Origin: DATLLJ01 sp035537875
GTDB lineage: Bacteria; Acidobacteriota; Vicinamibacteria; Vicinamibacterales; CAVVIG01
Length of the DNA: 64,000 nucleotides
Direction: 5' to 3'
Assembly (NCBI GenBank): GCA_035537875.1
Contig: DATLLJ010000108.1
Span: 47,927-111,926 of the forward strand
Shown in pieces: positions 16,321 through 24,823 of the stretch. The position numbers and the translations under genes were made by a program. A model generated the notes under the pieces. The model did no database searches, had not been told where the DNA came from, and saw nothing but the letters and a program-made list of their open reading frames with translations. The first letter of the stretch is position 1. Each line of letters begins with the position of its first letter.

Positions 16321-16713
16321 TCATTTCACGGCGACGATGATGAGGATCACGACCAGGAGGGCGATGATGATGGTGGTGGTCGTGATGGTGACCGACTGGC
16401 CGCCAACGAGCTGCTCGTTGACCTGACGGGCGACGCCAGCCGCGCGGACCAGATCGGCGTCGGCGAGCGTGTCGACCCGCGCGACGGCTTCGGTCAGGTC
16501 GACGCCGATTCGACCGGCGACCTCGCGAACCTCGGGCCGGGCGAGGGCCTGACGGATGGCCTCGCGGTCGCCGTTCTGCCGCGCGATGTGCTGGGCCAGG
16601 ACGGCAGCGAGCCTTTCGGGCGGGACGAGATGACGGCTCTCGGCTGAGACCGAGGAGGGCGCCGCCATCAAGAGCGCGAGCACGGATGTGACCAGTTTCC
16701 TTACGATCTTCAT
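16321..16713 (-). CDS. PA2779-family small membrane protein
   Basis: The 130-residue product has a signal peptide (cleavage near VSA-E), a helical middle (RLAAVLAQHIARQNGDREAI) and a C-terminal Thr/Ile/Val-rich membrane helix (TITTTTIIIALLVVILIIVA). This layout matches the PA2779 family, which regularly precedes a PA2778-type cysteine peptidase, exactly as here. I chose ATG 16713 because AGGAGG lies 7 bases before it. It may be substrate, chaperone or anchor for the peptidase, which is unsettled for the family. Confidence 0.82.
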   Translation of the reverse strand: MKIVRKLVTSVLALLMAAPSSVSAESRHLVPPERLAAVLAQHIARQNGDREAIRQALARPEVREVAGRIGVDLTEAVARVDTLADADLVRAAGVARQVNEQLVGGQSVTITTTTIIIALLVVILIIVAVK

Positions 16714-16776
16714 CGGAAATCCTCCTTTTTGCGGGCCGAAACCCCGCAATGAGCAATTCGGATACCATCGCCCGTC

Positions 16777-17553
16777 TTGAACTCAAAGGACGCTCGCTTC
16801 GATCGCTGGTTGGAAGATGCCGAACGGCGTCACCTGGCAGATCTCACCTTTCCACAGGTGTCGTCGGGACTGCGCGCGTTGTCATCCTTATACGTGGAAC
16901 GACGCCGCCGGATCGAGGAGGGCGGTGCGCTCGACGGCGCGGGCAAGCGCGCTGCCTTCGCGCTGTTCTACGCTCCCATTCACTTCGTGCTGGTCCGTGA
17001 GATCGTCCGGGCATTGCCGGGTCTGGCGGGAGATGCCCGTCCCGACGCGATGGTGGTCGATCTCGGTTGCGGCACTGGCGCGGCGGGTGCAGCCTTGGCG
17101 AGTTCGTGCCGGGACGCCCCGCGGATTGTCGGCATCGACACGCACCCCTGGGCGCTCACCGAGGCATCGCGGACCTATCGGAGCTTCGAGCTCCGATCGC
17201 GCACGATCAGGGCCGACATCGCGACGGCGCCGCTCCCGCAGGGGCCAGCGACCCTGATTGCCGCCTTCGCGGTCAACGAGATCCCCGAACCAGGGCGCGA
17301 CGCCCTCATGCGACGTCTGCTGGAGCGGGCTGCCCGAGGCGATCGGCTGCTCGTTGTCGAACCCATTGCCCGGTCTGTGGCGCGATGGTGGGGCAGATGG
17401 GAGGCGCAGGCCCAAGCCATGGGCGGCCGCGCCGACGAGTGGCGATTTCGTGTCGAGTTGCCGCCAATCGTGGCGAGGCTGGATCGCGCGGCCCGGCTCG
17501 ACCACCGCGAACTGACCGCGCGGTCGTTGTGGGTGCCCGGAACCGGACCTTGA
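16777..17553 (+). CDS. Class I SAM-dependent methyltransferase
   Basis: The 258-residue product has motif I VVDLGCGTGAAGAAL, the acidic end of strand 2 in VGIDTHPWAL, and DRLLVVEPIARSV later in the fold. The N-terminal helices (RRRRIEEG, FALFYAPIHFVLVREIV) recall Rsm22-like ribosomal-RNA-associated methyltransferases, but this is weak. The start is TTG 16777, since no in-frame ATG or GTG lies close upstream. It is divergent from the PA2779 pair. The substrate is unknown. Confidence 0.82.
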   Translation: MNSKDARFDRWLEDAERRHLADLTFPQVSSGLRALSSLYVERRRRIEEGGALDGAGKRAAFALFYAPIHFVLVREIVRALPGLAGDARPDAMVVDLGCGTGAAGAALASSCRDAPRIVGIDTHPWALTEASRTYRSFELRSRTIRADIATAPLPQGPATLIAAFAVNEIPEPGRDALMRRLLERAARGDRLLVVEPIARSVARWWGRWEAQAQAMGGRADEWRFRVELPPIVARLDRAARLDHRELTARSLWVPGTGP

Positions 17554-17652
17554 CTGACGGACGGTGGTTGGTCAGACTAGGCGCCCACGAACCAGTATCG
17601 GCGGGCACTCAACTGCCGACATGCGGGTCGAAGCCCGCCATATGAGGCGCAC

Positions 17653-18042
17653 ATGAACGACGACGATTTCGATAACGACATGGGTCTGCCGGACGACGAT
17701 CTCACCGGTGGTTCCCCGGAGACCGACCCTGGCGATCTCGGGCTGGGTCTGGATGCCGAAGAGGACATGGAGGGCGCCGCGCCCGGCCGACCTTCGGGTG
17801 GGGCGCGAGCTCGCGCATCGTCGGCAAGCCGCCCGGCGAAGGCGGCGCCCGCAGCGAAGAGCGCGCCGGCGAAGAGCGCGCCCATGAAGAGCGCGGCGAA
17901 GAAGAAGGGCGCGAAAAAGAAGGCGGCAGGAAAAGCGGCACGGAAAACTTCGCGTAAGGCGGCCAGGAAATCGAAAGCCAAGCCGGCGCGCAAAGCGTCG
18001 AAGGCCGCGCGCGGTCGGAAGAAGGGCGGTCGTCGCCGCTAG
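17653..18042 (+). CDS. Histone H1-like DNA-binding protein with acidic head
   Basis: The 129-residue product has an N-terminal 45 residues that are Asp/Glu/Gly-rich (NDDDFDNDMGLPDDDL) and a C-terminal 75 residues of Ala-Lys-Pro-Arg repeats (KKKGAKKKAAGKAARKTSRK) ending GRKKGGRRR. The tail resembles histone H1 C-termini and bacterial AlgP/Hc1-like nucleoid proteins that bind DNA without sequence preference. The acidic head could self-shield the tail. No folded domain is visible. A strong terminator follows, so it is monocistronic. Confidence 0.8.
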   Translation: MNDDDFDNDMGLPDDDLTGGSPETDPGDLGLGLDAEEDMEGAAPGRPSGGARARASSASRPAKAAPAAKSAPAKSAPMKSAAKKKGAKKKAAGKAARKTSRKAARKSKAKPARKASKAARGRKKGGRRR

Positions 18043-18057
18043 CTGACCGATGAACGA

Positions 18058-18084
18058 GATCGGGGCGAACCCCTCGCCCCGATC
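18058..18084 (+). terminator. Intrinsic terminator after the H1-like gene
   Basis: GATCGGGGCGA (18058-18068) and TCGCCCCGATC (18074-18084) form a perfect 11-bp stem with a 5-base loop, 15 bases after the stop. Confidence 0.8.
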
Positions 18085-18132
18085 GTTCCATCAGCCTCTG
18101 AGTAAAGTAGGCGGACTTGAACCGGAGGCCGA

Positions 18133-19941
18133 ATGGCTGACGTCTTCCAACAGGTCTACAGTCCCGTCGGGGGCAGCGTCCTGCTTTCGGCTCTGGTGGC
18201 ATCGCTGCCGCCCATCCTCCTCGCCGTCTTCCTGGCGGTGCTGCGCATCGCGCCGTGGCGATCGGCGATTGCCGCGGCCACCGCGGCGTTCCTTCTCGCG
18301 TGGCTGGTCTGGGGAATGCCGCTGCCGCTGACCTTCGCCGCGATGACGCAGGGGATGGCGTTCGGTCTGTGGCCGATCAGCTGGATCGTGCTGAGCGCGG
18401 TCTTCTTCTACAATCTCTCGCTCGCGAGCGGCGACTTCGACGTGATCCGGAGGACCCTCGCGCGGGCGACCGGCGATCGACGCATTCAGGTCGTCCTCGT
18501 CGCGTTCTGTTTCGGCGCGCTCATCGAAGGCATCGCCGGTTTCGGCGCGCCGGTCGCGATCACGGCCTCGATGCTCGCCGGCCTCGGCTTCGCGCCGATC
18601 ATGGCGGCGACGCTCGCGCTCGTCGCCAACACGACGCCCGTCGCCTTCGGATCGCTGGGCATTCCGATCACCACGCTCGGCGGCCTTCTGGCGCCGCTGC
18701 TCGAGCGCGACGTCCAGAGCACGACGATGGCGCTGTCGGCGATGGCGGGGCGTCAGCTCGCGATTTTTTCACTGTTCATCCCGGCTTATCTCGTCGTGCT
18801 GTTCGCGGGATGGAAGCGAATGCTCGAAGTGCTGCCGGCCGTCGCGACGGCCGGCGCCAGCTTCGCCCTGGGTCAGCTCGTCGTCTCCAATTACGTGGGA
18901 CCGGAGCTGACCGCCTCGCTGTCGGCGTTGTTTTCGCTCGGTTCCGTCGTGCTCCTGCTCAAGGTGTGGCATCCGCGCGAGGTGTTCGTCGAGCACGCGG
19001 CCGCGTCAAGCGTGGACAACACGCAGTCCGACACGCCGGCGCGCGTGGCGCGCGCCTACGGGACCTACGGAATCCTGATTGTCGTCGTGCTGGCGGGACA
19101 GATCGGCAACTTCGCGGGCCTGTCGAATCTGGAGCCGCCGCTCAATCTCACGGCGCTTCTTCGGTGCGGGCAGGGCGGCAACAGGCTCTGCCCTGATCCC
19201 TGGATGGGACCGAGTGCGGCCGACTCGCCGCAGGGGCTGCGCTTTCCCGTGTGGGAGTTCAGCTGGCCCGGAGCGTATCGCCTCGAAGACAATCGACCGG
19301 TCGCCCTCGTGCGTCGTGAGCCGCCGGTCGTCGCGAGCTCCAGCCCGTACCCGCTGACCTATCGCCTCGATTTTCTCGCGACGGCAGGCACGCTCGTGTT
19401 GCTGGCCGCGCTCGTGGCGTTCATTCCGATGTGGCTGTCCGGCGTGCCGATCGCTGCGTTCGGGGTCACGTTCATGAAAACGGTCAGACAGCTGCGCCTG
19501 CCCATCGTCACGATCGCGTTCATTCTGTCGATCGCGACGGTCATGAACTACTCCGGGATGACGTCGTCGATGGCGCTCGCGCTCGCGAGAACGGGCGTGC
19601 TGTTTCCCTTCTTCGCCGCGTGGCTTGGCATGATCGGCGTGTTCCTGACCGGCAGCGACACCTCGTCGAATACGTTGTTTGGTCCGCTGCAGGCCACGAC
19701 GGCGAGGATTTCGGGATTGGATCCGGTGCTCATGGGTGCCACCAACGCCTCGGCCGGCGTCATGGGGAAGATGATCAGCCCGCAGAATCTGTCGGTGGGC
19801 GCAGCGGGCGTTGGCGCCGTCGGTCGCGAGGGCGAAATCCTCGTGCGCGTCGCATTTCACAGCCTGGTGCTGACCTCGCTCATGGGGTTGCTGGCCATGC
19901 TCCAGGCCTACGTCCTGACCTGGATGGTGCCGCAGCTCTAG
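18133..19941 (+). CDS. lldP: L-lactate permease family (LldP/LctP)
   Basis: The 602-residue protein of many helices carries family features: FGALIEGIAGFGAPVAITASML, VALVANTTPVAFGSLGIPI, and near the end FLTGSDTSSNTLFGPLQ and ISPQNLSVGAAGVG. The family moves L-lactate (also D-lactate or glycolate) with protons across the inner membrane. The protein is somewhat longer than the usual 550 residues. The extra length is a polar loop at about 350-415 with two cysteines (LLRCGQGGNRLCPDP). No lactate dehydrogenase gene is adjacent. Confidence 0.92.
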   Translation: MADVFQQVYSPVGGSVLLSALVASLPPILLAVFLAVLRIAPWRSAIAAATAAFLLAWLVWGMPLPLTFAAMTQGMAFGLWPISWIVLSAVFFYNLSLASGDFDVIRRTLARATGDRRIQVVLVAFCFGALIEGIAGFGAPVAITASMLAGLGFAPIMAATLALVANTTPVAFGSLGIPITTLGGLLAPLLERDVQSTTMALSAMAGRQLAIFSLFIPAYLVVLFAGWKRMLEVLPAVATAGASFALGQLVVSNYVGPELTASLSALFSLGSVVLLLKVWHPREVFVEHAAASSVDNTQSDTPARVARAYGTYGILIVVVLAGQIGNFAGLSNLEPPLNLTALLRCGQGGNRLCPDPWMGPSAADSPQGLRFPVWEFSWPGAYRLEDNRPVALVRREPPVVASSSPYPLTYRLDFLATAGTLVLLAALVAFIPMWLSGVPIAAFGVTFMKTVRQLRLPIVTIAFILSIATVMNYSGMTSSMALALARTGVLFPFFAAWLGMIGVFLTGSDTSSNTLFGPLQATTARISGLDPVLMGATNASAGVMGKMISPQNLSVGAAGVGAVGREGEILVRVAFHSLVLTSLMGLLAMLQAYVLTWMVPQL

Positions 19942-20003
19942 GATGCCGCGTTTTTGTGACTTCGGGGCCGAGCCAGGTTTGGGAGGCGGTCTCCAGTACG
20001 TCG

Positions 20004-21134
20004 TCAGTTCTGGGTCCGCTCCTCGTCCACTGTCGCTGGCTGAACGGCGAGCAGCTCGATCGACACAGATTTGATGAGCGCGTGCAGCAGCTTGCCCGGC
20101 GTGATGTTCAGCCTGTCGAGCGTGTCGCGCGTGACCTCGGCGAGCAGGAGGACGCGACCCACCGTGATCTGGACGATCACGTGCTCGAACGCGGGGTCGG
20201 CGTGAATCGCCGAGACGTCGCCCGACACGACGTTGTGCACGCTGAGACCCTCCGGTTCTTTCGTCGCCAGAATGACGTCGCGCGCCGGGATTCGCAACCG
20301 GACCCTCGACCCCACGGTCATCGCCTGGTCCGACGCGAGCAGCGATCCGCCGTCGAAGGCGAGCTCTGCGAGGCCTCGCGCGGGATGCAGGCGCGACACG
20401 ACCGCCTCGAACACGCTGCCGAGTCCGACAGCCTCGCGCACCCAGGAAAGGTCAGGTCGACTCATCAGAAAGGGAAGGGACCCACAGGCGACGTTTCGGC
20501 CCTCTTCGAGAATCAGCAGATGCGTCGCGAGCCGCACCACATCGTCGAAGTCGTGCGTAACGAGGACGATTGGGAGGTCGAGCATCCGGCGTAGTCCATC
20601 GATCTCGTGCTGAAGCCGCCGGCGAACCGGGCGATCGACCGCCGCAAACGGCTCGTCGAGGAGCAGCACGGCCGGCTCGCGCGCCAGCGCACGCGCGAGT
20701 GCAACCCGCTGGCGTTCACCTCCGGAGAGCTCGTGCGGCCGTCGATCGAGATGCTCCGGCAGGTGGACGAGCGTCATCAACTCGGCGGCCCGGGATCGTC
20801 GTTCGATCCGCGGTCGGTGCCCGAGCGCCGTCACGATGTTGCCGGCGGCAGTCATGTGGGGGAACAGCGCGTACTCCTGAAAGAGGAATCCCACCGCCCG
20901 CTGATGGGGAGGGACGAACGTGGCCGTCGCCGTGTCCGTCCAGAGCGCGTCGCCCGATCGCACGGTCGCTTGGGCCGGTTGATAGAGGCCTGCGATGCTG
21001 CGCAAGATCGTGGTTTTGCCGCTGCCCGACGGCCCGAAGATGGCGAGGACGTCGCCCGGATCGCAGGTGAATTGCACGTCGAGTGGAATCGGACCAGGCT
21101 GACTGAGGCTGACCGACAGTCGCCGCTCAGCCAC
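20004..21134 (-). CDS. modC: Molybdate ABC transporter ATP-binding protein
   Basis: The 376-residue product has Walker A GPSGSGKTT, Q-loop FLFQEYALFPH, signature LSGGERQRVALARALA, Walker B LLLDEPFAAVD and the H-loop VLVTHDFDD. The C-terminal 110 residues are a TOBE/Mop domain (SVFEAVVSRLHPARGLAELAFDGGSLLASD, shown here in two parts: SVFEAVVSRLHPARGL and LAFDGGSLLASD), as in ModC. The start overlaps the 3' end of modB by 8 bases. It energises uptake of molybdate, or possibly tungstate. Confidence 0.95.
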   Translation of the reverse strand: MAERRLSVSLSQPGPIPLDVQFTCDPGDVLAIFGPSGSGKTTILRSIAGLYQPAQATVRSGDALWTDTATATFVPPHQRAVGFLFQEYALFPHMTAAGNIVTALGHRPRIERRSRAAELMTLVHLPEHLDRRPHELSGGERQRVALARALAREPAVLLLDEPFAAVDRPVRRRLQHEIDGLRRMLDLPIVLVTHDFDDVVRLATHLLILEEGRNVACGSLPFLMSRPDLSWVREAVGLGSVFEAVVSRLHPARGLAELAFDGGSLLASDQAMTVGSRVRLRIPARDVILATKEPEGLSVHNVVSGDVSAIHADPAFEHVIVQITVGRVLLLAEVTRDTLDRLNITPGKLLHALIKSVSIELLAVQPATVDEERTQN

Positions 21135-21795
21135 GACGGAGACCCGCGCGCCGGGACAGTGTCGTGGTGACCATCAACGTCGCGACGGCGAGTGTCAGGA
21201 GCGTGGCCGCCATGACGCCCGCGCTCCGATCGTCGAACGCCTGCATTCGATCGTAGATCGCCACGCTGAGCGTGCGGGTCACGCCGGGAAGATTCCCTCC
21301 CACCATCAGCACGACGCCGAATTCGCCGAGCGTGTGCGCAAAGGCCAGAATCGCCGCGGTGAGGATGCTCGGCCAGGCCAGCGGCACTTCGATCCGGGCG
21401 AAGCGCTGCCACGGTGTCAATCCGCAGCAGGCGGCGGCGTCGCGGATGTCGGACGGAATCGCCTCGAACCCGCGTTGAATCGGCTGGACGACGAACGGGA
21501 TGTTGGCGATGACGGAAGCGAGGAGCAGACCCTCGAAAGAAAACGGCAGTGATTGACCGACGATCGTCTGGAACGCTCTGCCGAGCGGCGAGCGTGCGCC
21601 AAAGGTGACGAGCAAATAGAAGCCGAGGACCGTGGGCGGCAATACCAGGGGGACCGTGACCAGCGCTTCGACGAGCAGTTTGCCTCGAAAGAAGCGATAA
21701 GCCAGCAACCGCCCGAGCCAGATTCCGCCTGGCAGGAGGATCGCGAGGCTGGCCAGCCCGAGCCGGAGGGAGACGCCGAGCGCCGTCCAGTCCAT
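21127..21795 (-). CDS. modB: Molybdate ABC transporter permease
   Basis: The 222-residue inner-membrane permease starts at MDWTALGVSLRLGLAS. The ABC-permease coupling loop reads GFEAIPSDIRDAAACCGLTPWQRFARIEVPLAWPSI in outline (key: EAIPSDIRDAAACCGLTPWQ), and a later FAHTLGEFGVVLMVGGNLPG is typical of ModB. Longer frames upstream are antisense to modA and not real. Five bases separate it from modA. Confidence 0.94.
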   Translation of the reverse strand: MDWTALGVSLRLGLASLAILLPGGIWLGRLLAYRFFRGKLLVEALVTVPLVLPPTVLGFYLLVTFGARSPLGRAFQTIVGQSLPFSFEGLLLASVIANIPFVVQPIQRGFEAIPSDIRDAAACCGLTPWQRFARIEVPLAWPSILTAAILAFAHTLGEFGVVLMVGGNLPGVTRTLSVAIYDRMQAFDDRSAGVMAATLLTLAVATLMVTTTLSRRAGLRRG

Positions 21796-21799
21796 GGGA

Positions 21800-22603
21800 T
21801 CAGTCAGGCACCGCGAAGCCGTGCTTTTGGAGGATCGAACGGGCAGCGTCGCCCTGAAGAAATCGATAGAACGATTCGGCGATCGGGCCGGAGCGCTTGA
21901 GCAGGACCATGCGTTGACGAAGCGGCTCGTGATCCGCGTCGGGGAGCAGCGCGTACGTCCCGCGGCCGGCGAGACCCGGCCCGACGACGAGAGAATAGGC
22001 GACAATCCCGCCGACCGCGTTGCCGGTCGTGGCGAATTGGGCTGCCTGTGCGACGGTGTCGCCCAGGACGAGTCGGGGCCGGAGCGCGTCCCACAGCCCG
22101 TGCCGGCGCAGCACCGCTTCCGCGGCGCGGCCGTAAGGCGCCACATCGGGATTTGCGATGGCGAATCGGGTGACGCCGCCGGCATTCAAGAGCCGTGCGA
22201 GGCCCTCCAACTTGCTGTCCGCGGCCATCGGCGACCCCGCGGGCGCGAAGATCGCAAGCCGCCCCACCGCATAGACCACGCCGGCATCGCGCGTAAGCCC
22301 TGCGGCCATGAGCTGAGCGGGAAACTCGTCGTCAGCCGCGAGAAATATTTCGAACGGCGCGCCGTCGAAGATCTGCCGGGTCAGCGTTCCCGAGGCCCCG
22401 AATACCAGGGTCACGCGCTCGCCTCGATCGCGCGTGAACCGGGCGGCCACCTCGGTCAGGGCGAAATTGAGATTCGCCGCCGCAGCGACGGCGGGCGCAC
22501 GTTGGGCCGACACTCCGGCGGCGGCGGTGACCGCGACGGATATCGCCGCAGCCAGACCCGTCGCCCGGAGAGGAACCAGACTGGGAGCCAAGACATGAAT
22601 CAT
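21800..22603 (-). CDS. modA: Molybdate-binding periplasmic protein
   Basis: The 267-residue product has a signal peptide (VTAAAGVSAQR). The ModA fold is shown by VAAAANLNFALTEVAARF, LVFGASGTLTRQI, FEIFLAADDEFP and FAIANPDVAPYGRAAEAVL, which holds the oxyanion-binding Ser and Thr loops. It delivers molybdate to ModBC. I chose ATG 22603 because the frame's upstream extension runs through the operator-like region and lacks a signal. Confidence 0.93.
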   Translation of the reverse strand: MIHVLAPSLVPLRATGLAAAISVAVTAAAGVSAQRAPAVAAAANLNFALTEVAARFTRDRGERVTLVFGASGTLTRQIFDGAPFEIFLAADDEFPAQLMAAGLTRDAGVVYAVGRLAIFAPAGSPMAADSKLEGLARLLNAGGVTRFAIANPDVAPYGRAAEAVLRRHGLWDALRPRLVLGDTVAQAAQFATTGNAVGGIVAYSLVVGPGLAGRGTYALLPDADHEPLRQRMVLLKRSGPIAESFYRFLQGDAARSILQKHGFAVPD

Positions 22604-22611
22604 ATCAAATC

Positions 22612-22668
22612 GAGACGATATGGACCTATTATTGTCTCTAATCGTCTCAGATGGTGTGACGATCTCGA
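22612..22668. promoter_or_regulatory. Repeated GACGAT/ATCGTCTC motifs between modA and its regulator
   Basis: GAGACGAT (22612-22619) faces ATCGTCTC (22641-22648), a perfect inverted repeat. A near copy, ATTGTCTC (22631-22638), lies exactly 10 bases before the latter, one helical turn. GACGATCTCG follows at about 22659. The site lies in the 89-base divergent gap, suiting control of both transcripts by the HTH-Mop protein (inference). Confidence 0.6.
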
Positions 22669-22692
22669 AGGGTGTGACGGAGGGAGGCCCAG

Positions 22693-23139
22693 ATGGCACT
22701 GTTGACGGTCAGGGCGGCGGCTGAGCGGCTCGGCGTCGCCTATTCCACGCTGAAGCGCTGGGTCCTGACGGGCCGCGTGCGGACAACGCGCACGCAGGGT
22801 GGCCACCACCGGGTCTCTGAATCGGAGATCGATCGGCTGACGGCGCGCCAGCAACCCGAGACCCGACGGGCCGTGAGGGCCGAGGTCAGCGAGTCGCTCG
22901 GCGGCCTCAGCGCACGCAATAGGCTCCGCGGTTTCATCGACGAAGTCCGTGTCGACGGCCTCCTGGCGCAGGTTCGTCTGCGCATTGGAGATCAGACCTT
23001 GACCGCCGTCATCACGGCTGACGCCGTCCGTGCATTGAAGCTGAGGCGCGGCGATGACGCGCTCGCGATCATCAAGTCGACCGAGGTGATGATTGCCAAG
23101 CCCGGATCGGAGGGCATCAGACGACGCAAGAAGCGCTAA
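22693..23139 (+). CDS. Molybdate-responsive regulator: BldC/MerR-like HTH plus Mop (TOBE) domain
   Basis: Of 148 residues, 1-50 are an excisionase/BldC-type helix-turn-helix (LTVRAAAERLGVAYSTLKRW, then GGHHRVSESEID). Residues about 75-140 are a Mop-like molybdate-binding domain (RNRLRGFIDEVRVDGLLAQV, ALKLRRGDDALAIIKSTEVM). It is the ModE role with a different DNA-binding domain. It is divergent from modABC, and GGAGGGAG precedes the ATG. It is presumably a repressor when molybdate is bound; direction of control is inferred. Confidence 0.9.
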   Translation: MALLTVRAAAERLGVAYSTLKRWVLTGRVRTTRTQGGHHRVSESEIDRLTARQQPETRRAVRAEVSESLGGLSARNRLRGFIDEVRVDGLLAQVRLRIGDQTLTAVITADAVRALKLRRGDDALAIIKSTEVMIAKPGSEGIRRRKKR

Positions 23140-23228
23140 GAACCGTCCCGGCGCCGGTTGCCCAGAATCGCGCCTGAATGCTTGAGTCCGGAGCGATGAT
23201 CCGATAAAAAGGAAGAGCTTCGAACCCC

Positions 23229-24761
23229 ATGCGTCAGGTCCGACTCTGCTTTGGCATCGCCGTCCTCTTTGCGGCCGTTTTCGGCGGAACGGTCGAGCTC
23301 GGCCACGTCCCGGTGTCGGCTCAGACGGTTTCGCCGCCCATCCTGCGTGCACGGGACTCAGTGCGTCCGGACACGGCAGCCTCCGAGCCCTCCGCCGATG
23401 AGCTCGTCAGAACGACCGCGGAGGGCCGGCTGCAGGCCGATCTGGAAATGCTGCGGATCTTTCGGCCAGCTTACGTGTTCTGGCAGCACATCTTCACTAT
23501 TCCTGACGGACGAATCGTGTTCGGGAGCGCACGAGACGGGCGCCTGGTGGCGACATTCCCGACCGCCGGTGATTGGACGCGCGACGTCATCTGGGCGGAC
23601 AGCGGGCTGGCGCCCTCGCTCGCCGGCCAGCAGCTATCCGCTCGTCTCAATCAGCGGCGCGACGAGGTAGTGCGAATCCTCGAGCCGACGACCGGGCCTC
23701 TGCTGCACAACTCGACCCGCGGGGCGTTTCTGCTGCCGAACATTCCCCGCTACGGCGCCTTCTTGAACGAATGGGGAGCCATTTACGAGCGGTTTGGCGT
23801 CCCGGCCCAGATTGGCCTGGCCCAGGCTATCGTCGAATCGGGATTGAAGGGCACCGCCAGGTCGCGGGCCAACGCCGTGGGCTTCTGTCAGTGGCTCATG
23901 CGGAACTGGCAGCATCTGGATCGGCTGACCCCGGTTGTCATCGAGGCCTACAACCAGACGACGCAGGCTCCGTACTGCGCGGCGTATCTCTCGATTCTGG
24001 CGACGATGTACAGCAGCTTCATCCCGGCGCTGTCGGAGCATCACGCTGGGGGTGTGAACGTCGGGCGCGCGGTCATCAACGGCGAGCGGCTGGGTGGCGC
24101 CGACGCCCGCGAGCAGTACTTGATGGGGGCCCAGTTCGCTCGCGACCTGCGAAATATCTCGTTGCGGCGCTACAGGGATTTGTATCGCACGTACGGCGTA
24201 CGCTCGTTCTTCTATGCCGAGATGGTGTTCGGCAACACGGTCAATGTCACCCGGATCACCGGCGAGGTGCCGCAGAGTCGCATCTTCGCGATGCGCTCGG
24301 ACCGTTCGATTCCGATGGCTGAAATCACTCGGCGGACGGGCCTCTCGGTGGACGAGGTGAAACGATACAACCCCGCGATCGTTCAACAGGTCCCGGCTCG
24401 GGCGAACCTCTACCTTCCCACCTATGTTGCGGAGTTCGGACCGGACGTCTCGTTCTGGCATCGCCAGGCGAGTACCGCATATCTCGACGTGCTCAGCGAT
24501 TTTCTTCGGCTCGATGTCGGCGTACAGCGCTGGCACGAGCCGTCGTTCGATGCGGTGCTGCGCGGGTTCCAGAGTCGCTTCCGCGAGACCGACACCGAGG
24601 AGGGTGCCGTCATGGCGACGACGCTGGCCTATGTGATCGACGATCTGCGAACGAGCCGTCGCGCCGCAATCCTGGAGGACTTTCGCACGAGCGGCCACAT
24701 CCTGGACCTCTTCAAACAGGGCGTCAGCGAGCTGGCGACCATCCTTCCCCCATCGCGCTGA
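23229..24761 (+). CDS. Secreted lytic-transglycosylase-like protein with LysM-like tail
   Basis: The 510-residue product has a signal peptide (VPVSAQ). A lysozyme-like SLT domain at about residues 185-330 contains AQAIVESGLKGTARSRANAV, whose Glu is the catalytic acid, then GFCQWL. A LysM-like segment at about 357-400 reads MAEITRRTGLSVDEVKRYNP and ARANLYLPTY, which should bind peptidoglycan. The flanking regions are of unknown fold. It is probably a periplasmic wall-cleaving enzyme. AAGGAAG lies upstream of ATG 23229. Confidence 0.82.
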   Translation: MRQVRLCFGIAVLFAAVFGGTVELGHVPVSAQTVSPPILRARDSVRPDTAASEPSADELVRTTAEGRLQADLEMLRIFRPAYVFWQHIFTIPDGRIVFGSARDGRLVATFPTAGDWTRDVIWADSGLAPSLAGQQLSARLNQRRDEVVRILEPTTGPLLHNSTRGAFLLPNIPRYGAFLNEWGAIYERFGVPAQIGLAQAIVESGLKGTARSRANAVGFCQWLMRNWQHLDRLTPVVIEAYNQTTQAPYCAAYLSILATMYSSFIPALSEHHAGGVNVGRAVINGERLGGADAREQYLMGAQFARDLRNISLRRYRDLYRTYGVRSFFYAEMVFGNTVNVTRITGEVPQSRIFAMRSDRSIPMAEITRRTGLSVDEVKRYNPAIVQQVPARANLYLPTYVAEFGPDVSFWHRQASTAYLDVLSDFLRLDVGVQRWHEPSFDAVLRGFQSRFRETDTEEGAVMATTLAYVIDDLRTSRRAAILEDFRTSGHILDLFKQGVSELATILPPSR

Positions 24762-24823
24762 GGCGCATCTCTACGCGAGCTCGACGCTCCAATGAGCCCG
24801 GAGTCGGGCCTGCACGCGGAGGC

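Noticed and set aside
21795..22185. Longer N-terminus for modB
   Set aside because: The extension is antisense-like sequence over modA; the permease starts at ATG 21795.
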